Shown piece by piece: positions 30,055 through 37,542 of a stretch of DNA of 64,000 nucleotides. The notes below the pieces were generated by a model. That model had not been told where the DNA came from. It saw only the letters and a program-made list of their open reading frames with translations, and did no database searches. Made by a program: the position numbers and the translations under genes. Each line of letters opens with the position of its first letter. The stretch's first letter is position 1. Origin of the DNA: Enterococcus sp. DIV1094 (GTDB taxonomy: Bacteria; Bacillota; Bacilli; Lactobacillales; Enterococcaceae); NCBI RefSeq assembly GCF_017316305.2, contig NZ_CP147250.1, positions 1,012,001 to 1,076,000 of the forward strand, in the 5' to 3' direction.

Positions 30055-30387
30055 TCAATCAAAGCCGATTGACACAGATTGATCTGGTTTACTTGCGGCT
30101 TCTTTCACATCAGCCTCCCACTTACCGTAGATATCTAAAAATCTCACTTCTTCTTCATCACTATATCCTTCAAACACAACTTTATCGATATTTTCATGAT
30201 CAAAAAAAATCGTTGTTTCAGGATTTAAACCAGATGGATAAAGCACTGCCATATAATCTGCAAATGTATCTTTCCCCGTATGTTGATCTGTATATATCGC
30301 TCCTCTTCCAACGATAACTAATTTTTGTAAACCTTCCTCAAGCAAAACGATACTTCCTAATGGTAATAACTTTTTGACTTCACTCAT
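30055..30387 (-). CDS. DUF4176 protein, distal copy
   Basis: A 110-residue small soluble protein of the DUF4176 family found in T7SS loci. The opening LLPLGSIVLLEEGLQKLVIVGRG and the core DYMAVLYPSGL...IFFDHENIDKVVFEGY are shared with the second copy at 37141-37542. GGAGG lies 9 nt before the ATG. It overlaps the last immunity-like gene by 8 nt, so it belongs to the same operon. Function unknown; a chaperone or secretion-accessory role is inference from location. Confidence 0.85.
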   Translation of the reverse strand: MSEVKKLLPLGSIVLLEEGLQKLVIVGRGAIYTDQHTGKDTFADYMAVLYPSGLNPETTIFFDHENIDKVVFEGYSDEEEVRFLDIYGKWEADVKEAASKPDQSVSIGFD

Positions 30388-31255
30388 TATGTATTTCCTC
30401 CTTGTCAGTTCCTTTGATATGCTTATTAAAATATTTCTCTCCGTACCATTCTAATTGTGTTTGCCCTTCCAGATTGCGGTATTCTTCTGAGTATTTGTGT
30501 TTATAATAACCATGCAATAGATACGGAAGGAACAGGTAGGCTTGTGCGATAATAAATCCTATATCAAACACAAACCACATAGCTAAAAATCCTATAAAAC
30601 CCGTTACATCTGTGCGTGGTGTATCTCCACTAGGAAAAATAAAATTCCAAATAGCCCCGATAATAACGACTATTGAGCTATACTTCACCACTAAACTTAT
30701 TGCTTTTCCTATCCATTCATCCACCTTTTCTTTTTTATTTGTATCATAAAGTAAATTTTCCAAGGACGCTTTCTTACTTCTAACTACTATATATCCTACT
30801 AATAAAATTATTGAGAAAAATATTCCCATTCCTATAGCTGTTAGAGGCTTTAGAAATGCTGTGATGAAAAGAAGGTTAGTTTCAATTACTAGCCAAACAA
30901 AAATGTTTACTGTATTGATGTAGCCCCAGAAAAATTTAGTAGCTCGATAACGTTTAATCAATGTATAGACCCATATAACTAAATACATTACCAAAAGTAT
31001 CCAAAACAAAGATAAAGGTAAAAAGTTTATATCGGCTTGTGGAACTAAACTATTCTTATCGTGATTCGTAATAATGCTATTTGTAAATAAAACTATGCCA
31101 TATAGCATGCCTATCAAAGCTAGCGCTAATATTTTCAATAAAACAGGTCTTTCTTTTAAATCCCACCTTTCAACATCATTTTTCATATAATTGATTAGCT
31201 TATCATTTTTCAAATTTAAACTTTCTTCAAAAGATGCTTTGAATAAATTTTTCAT
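30380..31255 (-). CDS. Putative T7SS immunity membrane protein, array copy 5
   Basis: The 291-residue product belongs to a five-member paralogous family in this locus. Shared parts are the N-terminus (LFKASFEESLNL), six predicted membrane helices, a FPSGDTPRTDVTGFIG loop between helices 5 and 6, and a C-terminal tail (LPYLLHGYYKHKYSEEYRNLEG, then EWYGEKYFNKHIKGTDKEE). Helix sequences differ strongly between copies. Its last 120 nt are nearly identical to those of copy 1 (34105-34998), which points to gene conversion. ATG at 31255 is used; TTG at 31267 is less likely. Function as immunity is inferred from position. Confidence 0.8.
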   Translation of the reverse strand: MKNLFKASFEESLNLKNDKLINYMKNDVERWDLKERPVLLKILALALIGMLYGIVLFTNSIITNHDKNSLVPQADINFLPLSLFWILLVMYLVIWVYTLIKRYRATKFFWGYINTVNIFVWLVIETNLLFITAFLKPLTAIGMGIFFSIILLVGYIVVRSKKASLENLLYDTNKKEKVDEWIGKAISLVVKYSSIVVIIGAIWNFIFPSGDTPRTDVTGFIGFLAMWFVFDIGFIIAQAYLFLPYLLHGYYKHKYSEEYRNLEGQTQLEWYGEKYFNKHIKGTDKEEIHNE

Positions 31256-31310
31256 AATTGTCCCCAATTAAAGTGTATTTTCTCTGTACGAATACTTTAA
31301 TCTCTCTATG

Positions 31311-32156
31311 CTACACTTCTTCCATAGCGGTTCCTTTGATATGTTTGTTAAAATATTTCTCTCCATACCATTCTAATTGTGTTTTCCCTTCCTTATTGCG
31401 GTATTCTTCTGAGTATTTGTGTTTATAATAACCGTGTAACAGATATGGCAAGAATAGATAGGCTTCTCCGAAAATCATAACGATATTCATAGCTATCCAT
31501 AGACCTAAAGTACTGATAAATCCAACAAAATCTGTTCGGACCTCATCACTATCCGGAAATACGATTTTCCATACCATGACGACAATGACAACTATCCAGC
31601 CATATTTTATTGCTTTCTCTACTAACATAGCCAACATATCTTTCTTTCTCCCTGTTCCATACAAAACATACTCAATTGAACGCTTCTTATTTATAAAAAT
31701 GACACAACTAGCTAGTAATACTATTGCTAGTAATACTGTCAATCCTATTGGAGTCAATGGTTTAAGAAAAAATGTTATACACCATAAGTTTGCACTCAAC
31801 AACATTATTATCAATAGATTATTCGCATTTAGAAGGAAAGTAACTTGACTAATTTCCTTGTAAACGACTCTTTTGATGTAGATAATACATAGTAACCATA
31901 AAAATAAAAACATGACCACGAGCCAAGATGGGAAGAAGTTGATTTCAGCTCTGCCCACAGGACTATTAGGATCTTGGTGGTAAAACATTGTAGATATAAG
32001 ATAAACAATGCTAAATATCACGATTGAAAAAAAAGTATTTACTATTGGTCTGCTCCGAAGTGATTTAGGATCTCCTTTCTCAATCATATATATTATTAAT
32101 TGGTCATCCAACAACTTAATACTTTGTTCAAATGATGCATTAAACAGATGTTTCAT
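31311..32156 (-). CDS. Putative T7SS immunity membrane protein, array copy 4
   Basis: A 281-residue member of the same family, with HLFNASFEQSIKLLDDQL at the start, six membrane helices, the FPDSDEVRTDFVGFIS loop and a conserved tail ending KHIKGTAMEEV. It is immediately preceded by a 17-23-codon relic of a toxin 3' end (32165-32232), whose last bases supply its ribosome site (GGTGATAGAG). This suggests that the gene once sat behind its own toxin. ATG at 32156 is chosen on the alignment of copies. Confidence 0.8.
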   Translation of the reverse strand: MKHLFNASFEQSIKLLDDQLIIYMIEKGDPKSLRSRPIVNTFFSIVIFSIVYLISTMFYHQDPNSPVGRAEINFFPSWLVVMFLFLWLLCIIYIKRVVYKEISQVTFLLNANNLLIIMLLSANLWCITFFLKPLTPIGLTVLLAIVLLASCVIFINKKRSIEYVLYGTGRKKDMLAMLVEKAIKYGWIVVIVVMVWKIVFPDSDEVRTDFVGFISTLGLWIAMNIVMIFGEAYLFLPYLLHGYYKHKYSEEYRNKEGKTQLEWYGEKYFNKHIKGTAMEEV

Positions 32157-32164
32157 ATTCTCTA

Positions 32165-32232
32165 TCACCAAAAACTAATCTTTGGAATTTTCACCGAAGA
32201 TAGCGCCTTTCCAGTTATTTTATATATTTCCA
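32165..32232 (-). pseudogene. Relic of the 3' end of a second LXG toxin gene
   Basis: Read on the minus strand, the spacer before copy 4 encodes EVVEIYKITGKALSSVKIPK and ends at a TGA at 32165. It aligns with the C-terminus of the intact toxin (KTIGRALSVLKMPNVNLGG, encoded at about 35000-35070) and the DNA matches along GGCGCT-TCT----TGAAAAT-CCAAA. A stop codon lies just upstream, so nothing full-length remains. Each toxin end is followed directly by an immunity-type gene, which makes homology rather than chance the better reading. Confidence 0.7.
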
Positions 32233-32244
32233 CTACTTCCTATG

Positions 32245-33120
32245 CTATTTCTCTTCCCTGTCAGTTCCTTTGATATGTTTGTTAAAATATCTCTCTCCGT
32301 ACCATTCTAATTGTGTTTTCCCTTCCAAATGACGATACTCTTCAGGAAATTTATTTTTATAATAACCATGTAATAGGTATGGCAAGAACATATATAGTTC
32401 CGCAACTATGGTTCCAATATTCATTAACTGCCACATGAATACGATACCAATAAATCCAAAAATATCATTACGAACTTCTCCAGTATCTGGAAATACAAAT
32501 TTCCAAATTCCTACGATAACAATCAAAATCCCCCCACATTTCAAAATAAAATCCATCAATTTTTCTATTTTCTTATCAACCTTATTTAATTTTGAAGTGC
32601 TGTTAAACAAAAGACGTTCTAGTGCATTGAATTTACTGATCACCAAAACATATCCCACCAAAATCACACATAGATACAAAAATAAAGTACCAAAAAGTGT
32701 TAGCGGTTTAAAAAAAATTGTTAAAAAATATAGATTCATCAGGATAACTAATAATATGATGTAATTATTCAAATTATTTAACTTAATAAATAATTTATTA
32801 CTGAACCTACTTTTCGTTTGAAAAAAAATAAAACTACATAAATAGATAATATTCAATATCCAAAATAAATTTATTGGCAAAAAATTTATACTAGGAATCG
32901 GGAGAAAACTAGCAGGATTATGTTGTAAAATAGAGTCTCTTGAAAGAATAGCTATACCATATGAAAAAAGAACTAACATTAGAAATAGAATTACTGGTAA
33001 AACTTTTCTTTCTCCGTTATATAGTGATCGTTTAGATGTATCTCTTATCATATAATCAACTAATGGATCATCTAATAACTTTAAACTTTGTTCAAATGTC
33101 GCATTGAATAATTTTTTCAT
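32245..33120 (-). CDS. Putative T7SS immunity membrane protein, array copy 3
   Basis: A 291-residue family member (KKLFNATFEQSLKLLDDPLV at the start, loop FPDTGEVRNDIFGFIG, tail YYKNKFPEEYRHLEGKTQ). Helix regions differ from the other copies and the gene is very AT-rich. The ATG at 33120 has GGAG 6 nt upstream. It is separated from copy 2 by 43 nt and from copy 4 by 88 nt, the latter gap holding the toxin relic. Confidence 0.8.
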   Translation of the reverse strand: MKKLFNATFEQSLKLLDDPLVDYMIRDTSKRSLYNGERKVLPVILFLMLVLFSYGIAILSRDSILQHNPASFLPIPSINFLPINLFWILNIIYLCSFIFFQTKSRFSNKLFIKLNNLNNYIILLVILMNLYFLTIFFKPLTLFGTLFLYLCVILVGYVLVISKFNALERLLFNSTSKLNKVDKKIEKLMDFILKCGGILIVIVGIWKFVFPDTGEVRNDIFGFIGIVFMWQLMNIGTIVAELYMFLPYLLHGYYKNKFPEEYRHLEGKTQLEWYGERYFNKHIKGTDREEK

Positions 33121-33163
33121 ATGCTTCTCCATTTAGAGTTAATCTCATCCTGACGTCTACTTC

Positions 33164-34060
33164 TTATGTTTTTGTTTTTTCTTCTTTATCAGTTCCTTTG
33201 ATATGTTTGTTGAAATATTTCACCCCATACCACTCTATTTGTGTTTTCCCTTCCAAATCGCGGTATTGTTCTGCGTATTTTTGCTTATAATACCCGTGTA
33301 ATAGATAGGGGAAGTATAGATAGGATTCTGCAAAAATTATGACAATATCCATAGCTATCCACATACCTAACATACTAATGACTCCAAAAATATCTGTTCT
33401 TACTTCACCACTGTTCGGGAAGACGAACTTCCATAATATACCTACGGTCACAATTCCCCAGCCATATTTCATTGCTAATTTCATTACTTGATCTATCAAC
33501 ATATCTACCTTATCTTTTTTTCTTTCAACTTCATATAACACGTACTCAATCGTACGTTTCTTAGTCCTAAACACGAGGTAGCTAACTACTCCGATCAATC
33601 CTAGTAGGAATAGCATACCTAAAATGGTTAGTGGTTTAAGAAATACTGTTATGAATAAAAGATTCATCTCTATCACTAGCCAAATAATATATAAGTTTAA
33701 GTTGAATTGACCTCGTATTCTTGTAAAGTAATACTCCCCTCTATCCCTAAAAATGAAAACTAAAGTTAGCCAGATACAAAATAATAAATAAAACAACCAC
33801 ATTGGTAAAAAATTGATATCTGGTGTAGGAAGTGGACTAGGTCCTAGTTCTCCTGCACTAATTTTTGTGGATATAACGGCGATCAAATAATTGATTCCTA
33901 TTAAAAAGGCTAGTAATAGTACTCCGACAACTCTAGCAACTACCTTTTTACCACCTGTCGGATCGGGTAATTGATTAACGTCTTTATTCATAAAAGTAAC
34001 AAATGTATCATCACTTAAGTTTAAACTTTCTTCGAATGTTGCATTGAATAATTTTTCCAT
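33164..34060 (-). CDS. Putative T7SS immunity membrane protein, array copy 2
   Basis: A 298-residue member with six membrane helices, loop FPNSGEVRTDIFGVIS, and a divergent tail (YYKQKYAEQYRDLEGKTQIEW, then VKYFNKHIKGTDKEE). GGAG lies 6 nt before the ATG at 34060. The spacers before copies 2 and 3 are themselves alike over about 70 nt, so the duplicated unit was gene plus leader. Confidence 0.8.
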   Translation of the reverse strand: MEKLFNATFEESLNLSDDTFVTFMNKDVNQLPDPTGGKKVVARVVGVLLLAFLIGINYLIAVISTKISAGELGPSPLPTPDINFLPMWLFYLLFCIWLTLVFIFRDRGEYYFTRIRGQFNLNLYIIWLVIEMNLLFITVFLKPLTILGMLFLLGLIGVVSYLVFRTKKRTIEYVLYEVERKKDKVDMLIDQVMKLAMKYGWGIVTVGILWKFVFPNSGEVRTDIFGVISMLGMWIAMDIVIIFAESYLYFPYLLHGYYKQKYAEQYRDLEGKTQIEWYGVKYFNKHIKGTDKEEKTKT

Positions 34061-34104
34061 ATTTTTCTCCAGTTAAAGCTAATCTCATTTCTAATGTCTA
34101 CTCA

Positions 34105-34998
34105 TTATGTTTTTATTTTTTCTTCTTTATCAGTTCCTTTGATATGTTTATTAAAATATTTCTCTCCGTACCATTCTAATTGTGTTTGCCCTTCCAGATT
34201 GCGGTATTCTTCTGAGTATTTGTGTTTATAGTAACCGTGTAATAGATATGGGAAGAATAGATAAGCTTCGACGACAATCACTGCAATATTAAACGCTATC
34301 CACATAGCAAAAATGTTAATAAAACCGATCATATCTGTACGAGGTGTATCCCCACTAGGGAAAATAAATTTCCAAATCATAACTATTATGACCACTATCC
34401 AGCCGTAATTCATCACGATTTTTATGATTTTTTCTATAAAATCATCGAGCTTATTTTTTTCTTTGTTTTTTATATTAAGCATTTTTATATTTAAGGAATT
34501 ATATTTACTTCTAATAACGATATAGCCTACTATAGTTAATAAAAGCAAAACGATTAGCATACCAATAGAAGTTAATACGTTAAGCGATAAAGTAATGAAA
34601 AATAAATTTATTGTAAGTATTAACCAAATAAGATAATTATTACAAGTGTTCATTGTAATGAAAATCTTTGTACTAGCATTATTCTTATTTTTATATTTTG
34701 TATATAGCCAGATAAATAAATAGATAAAAAGAACTATCCAAAAAATACTTACTGATAAAAAATTTATCTCTGCTGGTGGAAAAAAGCTATCTTTGTCAGG
34801 ATTATCAATCATATGTTGAGTAAGAATAACTAAACCGTACTGGAAAGCAATAAAAATTATCGATAAAATCAATAACAAATATTTTCTTTTGCCATTATAT
34901 AATGGCCGTCCCTCAGTATCTCTTATCATATAATCGACTAACTTATCATCCAATAAGTTTAAACTTTGTTCAAATGTCGCATTGAATATTTTTTTCAT
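34105..34998 (-). CDS. Putative cognate immunity protein of the LXG toxin, array copy 1
   Basis: The 297-residue membrane protein starts inside the toxin stop codon (ATGA at 34995-34998), so it is the translationally coupled partner and the best candidate for the cognate immunity protein. Six hydrophobic helices are visible (first about residues 38-62, last about 225-260), with the FPSGDTPRTDMIGFI loop and a charged cytoplasmic-looking tail. S. aureus TspA is neutralised by a multi-copy membrane family (TsaI, DUF443); this protein has a similar arrangement but I do not see sequence homology to it. Confidence 0.82.
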   Translation of the reverse strand: MKKIFNATFEQSLNLLDDKLVDYMIRDTEGRPLYNGKRKYLLLILSIIFIAFQYGLVILTQHMIDNPDKDSFFPPAEINFLSVSIFWIVLFIYLFIWLYTKYKNKNNASTKIFITMNTCNNYLIWLILTINLFFITLSLNVLTSIGMLIVLLLLTIVGYIVIRSKYNSLNIKMLNIKNKEKNKLDDFIEKIIKIVMNYGWIVVIIVMIWKFIFPSGDTPRTDMIGFINIFAMWIAFNIAVIVVEAYLFFPYLLHGYYKHKYSEEYRNLEGQTQLEWYGEKYFNKHIKGTDKEEKIKT

Positions 34999-36524
34999 AT
35001 TATTCTCCCACCCAAATTAACATTTGGCATTTTCAACACAGACAGCGCCCTCCCTATTGTTTTTCCCGGCTGTTGAATGTCCTCAAATACATATTTCACT
35101 ATATCTATACTTTGTTTAATCCCTTTTCCTACTTTCTCTGTAGCTTTATCATATAATTTATAACTCCAATCTTTACTGTTATCATAGGCATTTACCTTAA
35201 AAAGTTGGAAAATCTTATTTCCTAGTCCAACACCTCCGCCTATTACAGCCCCTAGTGGCCCCGCGACTGCCGCACCTAATGTCATTCCCTCTAACGGACC
35301 AATACTCTTCACCACCTCTATTCCGCCGCCTATTATTCCTTTACCAATACTTCCTGTTTTTCCATATTCATTCACAGCATTTGCTGCGAAAGTGACTCCT
35401 AATTGCGCGTAAGTAGCTACTTGGCCTGCCGTTCCTAATCCTTTGGCGACACCCCATTTTTTAGCTCCTTGTATCAAATGGGAGTTCTTCAAACCTTCAC
35501 TGACATAGGTTTTTACGGGAGAGGTAAATTTAGTGAAATTTTGATAGGCTTTGCCTATCGTGTCGATTTTAGGAAGCCATTTTCCTTGAGCAACAGTTTT
35601 ACCGAACATTTCGTATTTTGTCAGACAGTTAAACAATTTAGTTTTCATCCCTGAAGGTAGATAATTGGTAAGCATCCAAAATTCATCGTTGGATGCCAGC
35701 TTGTTTACCAACGCATCAGGATAATTGCTGACCAACATTTCAAGTCGTTTGATTGCATCGGTTTTCCCTTCTTTTAGAGGTTGAACTAATTTTTCAATCT
35801 CCCCATACAGTTCTAAGAAGGCATTGGTTGAAGATTCTTCCAGCAATGTCTGTCCGTTTGGTTTGTACTTCTCAAACCAACTTCCATCCACCCCTTTCGG
35901 CAATGTATAACTTCCATCTGCCTTTACGGTGGTTTGATTCAGAACTAAGACACTTTGCATGGCAAGTTTTAATTCCAGTAGACTGTTGTTGAACAGTCCA
36001 CTGGTTTGAGAGTTAAAGGCATTGAGTTTTTGCTGTTTGCGTTGCAACTTGTAGATGTCTTCTTGTAGGCTGTCTGACATTCTCATCAGGTTGCGATGGA
36101 AGTCGGTCAGCATTTCTGTGATGCCTGGTAAGATGCTTATATTAGCGATGTGTCTGATCGTCTGCGCATTGTTTTCAATCGATTGTTTAGCAAATGATTT
36201 AGCACGAATCTGTCCGCTTAAATTCTCTTCGTCCAAGTATCCTTCACTAGAAACGATTTGATGCGCGGCGGAGTAAAGATTCAGATCTGACTGAATTCCT
36301 TGTACCGCATTGTTTACCCGATTGACTGTAGGAATGATCAATTCAGAAAACAGTCCTTTACCGGCTTGATAAGCTGCTCCGGAGAGTGTTTTTCCGTCAA
36401 CTGCTTGAACAATTTGTTGGCTACCTGTTCGTAGTTGGTCAATCGTTGTACGAGCAAGTGATAAATTAGTGGTCATATTACTTATTAAGTTCGAAGATTC
36501 ACTGGCTGAATAGATTAATCCCAT
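34995..36524 (-). CDS. LXG-domain T7SS toxin with glycine-zipper C-terminus
   Basis: The 509-residue protein has an N-terminal LXG domain (about 1-205; helical, opening MGLIYSASESSNLISNM) that directs secretion, a middle linker (205-300) and a C-terminal toxin domain. Residues 391-436 are rich in Gly and Ala with glycine-zipper spacing (GSIGKGIIGG, LGAAVAGPLGAVIGGGVGLG). Membrane-depolarising T7SS toxins of this type are known (TspA, TelE), so pore formation is the likely activity, though no experiment supports it here. GGAATAAACG precedes the ATG. It follows two small helper genes and overlaps the immunity array start. Confidence 0.88.
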   Translation of the reverse strand: MGLIYSASESSNLISNMTTNLSLARTTIDQLRTGSQQIVQAVDGKTLSGAAYQAGKGLFSELIIPTVNRVNNAVQGIQSDLNLYSAAHQIVSSEGYLDEENLSGQIRAKSFAKQSIENNAQTIRHIANISILPGITEMLTDFHRNLMRMSDSLQEDIYKLQRKQQKLNAFNSQTSGLFNNSLLELKLAMQSVLVLNQTTVKADGSYTLPKGVDGSWFEKYKPNGQTLLEESSTNAFLELYGEIEKLVQPLKEGKTDAIKRLEMLVSNYPDALVNKLASNDEFWMLTNYLPSGMKTKLFNCLTKYEMFGKTVAQGKWLPKIDTIGKAYQNFTKFTSPVKTYVSEGLKNSHLIQGAKKWGVAKGLGTAGQVATYAQLGVTFAANAVNEYGKTGSIGKGIIGGGIEVVKSIGPLEGMTLGAAVAGPLGAVIGGGVGLGNKIFQLFKVNAYDNSKDWSYKLYDKATEKVGKGIKQSIDIVKYVFEDIQQPGKTIGRALSVLKMPNVNLGGRII

Positions 36525-36865
36525 CGTTTATTCCTTTCTTTCTGAAGGGCTGTACGTTCTTCTTCAAGCTTGAGCACACCGTTTAAGTATTCTTGGTCCA
36601 GTTGGTGCTGTCGTTCTTCTACTAGCCGCGTGAAGTAAGCTGATTTCCCTTCGTTCTCATTTTTCTCCCAGCGAGCTGCTTGACTTCCTTGGGAGATTGA
36701 TTCTTCTGTGAATCGTTGGATTTCTCGAAAGCTTTTTCGCATATCCATCTCTAAATGATGGATACATTGTTTTAACTGTTGTTTTTCTTTGCTTAGACGC
36801 TCCGATCGTTGCTCATTATTGCTGATTTTACGATCATATTCAGCTATCAATTGTTCATTTTCCAT
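36515..36865 (-). CDS. Coiled-coil LXG partner protein, DUF3958-like
   Basis: The 116-residue protein is almost entirely charged coiled coil (EYDRKISNNEQRSERLSKEK, with heptad spacing to the end). Its size, helicity and place directly before the LXG gene match the DUF3958-type partners (Lap proteins) that bind the LXG domain and carry it to the secretion channel. It overlaps the toxin start by 10 nt. GGAG lies 5 nt before the ATG. Confidence 0.78.
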   Translation of the reverse strand: MENEQLIAEYDRKISNNEQRSERLSKEKQQLKQCIHHLEMDMRKSFREIQRFTEESISQGSQAARWEKNENEGKSAYFTRLVEERQHQLDQEYLNGVLKLEEERTALQKERNKRWD

Positions 36866-36874
36866 ACTGACTCC

Positions 36875-37129
36875 TTACTTGAACCTTGATTGACTATCTC
36901 TGACCGCAATTGCTTGAGCGAGTTGGGGGAATTTGTTTGCTTGTTCATTGACACAGGTGACTAGATTTGAAATATCATTTAGTAGCTTGTTACTGACCTC
37001 TACACCTGTTTTCATGCTGCTGATCGTACTCTTGTTTAAAGAACTTGTTTTGCTACTACTGACAGAAACATTTTTTATTCCTGATACGGCTGCTGTTGCA
37101 GTGGATTCCTGAGAAGCGATTTTCGGCAT
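36875..37129 (-). CDS. TIGR04197/DUF3130-like LXG partner, WXG100-like
   Basis: The 84-residue Ser-rich helical protein (MPKIASQESTATAAVSGIKN...) resembles the TIGR04197 (SACOL2603-type) family, small WXG100-fold proteins encoded beside LXG toxins. Together with the next gene it would form the targeting complex with the LXG domain. AAGGAG lies before the ATG at a normal distance. Nine nucleotides separate it from the following gene. Confidence 0.82.
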   Translation of the reverse strand: MPKIASQESTATAAVSGIKNVSVSSSKTSSLNKSTISSMKTGVEVSNKLLNDISNLVTCVNEQANKFPQLAQAIAVRDSQSRFK

Positions 37130-37140
37130 CTGTTTTCTCC

Positions 37141-37542
37141 TTATCTAAATTGATAAAATGGATCTTCTTTTAATCTCTCTTCTTCATTTATTTCAACGGT
37201 TTCTGCAATCGGTGCAGATGGTTCTTCTTGTACAGGCAATGGATGCTTTTGCGCATCTTTAAGTTGCCTTAACAAGTCATCTAAAAATTCTTCATCGGCT
37301 TGATTTTGAAATCCTTCGAATAACACCTCTGTAATTTGGTCAGCTTGGATAGAAAAGACTTCTTGGCTTGGCACATCACCAAACGGATGAGGTGCTACAC
37401 GATATCTCGAGATGACTTTTTCTTCTTCATTTTTGGCAATGGCACGAGCGACGATGAAATACAGCAGTTGATCATCTTCTGTTCCTACTAGTCTGACAAT
37501 ACTGCCTAGTGGCAAAAACGTTGTGATCATTTCTTCTCTCAT
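37141..37542 (-). CDS. DUF4176 protein, proximal copy
   Basis: A 133-residue DUF4176 member with the family start FLPLGSIVRLVGTEDDQLLYFIV and core HPFGDVP...FSIQADQITEVLFEGFQ, followed by a Pro/Glu-rich tail not present in the distal copy. Its ATG overlaps the essC stop (ATGA), with GGAGG upstream, so translation is coupled to essC. Function unknown; the position between essC and the toxin module is the usual one. Confidence 0.86.
   Translation of the reverse strand: MREEMITTFLPLGSIVRLVGTEDDQLLYFIVARAIAKNEEEKVISRYRVAPHPFGDVPSQEVFSIQADQITEVLFEGFQNQADEEFLDDLLRQLKDAQKHPLPVQEEPSAPIAETVEINEEERLKEDPFYQFR

Noticed and set aside
30380..34998. Assignment of the array to DUF443 (TsaI)
   Set aside because: Only the genetic arrangement and membrane topology are alike; no shared sequence motif was seen.
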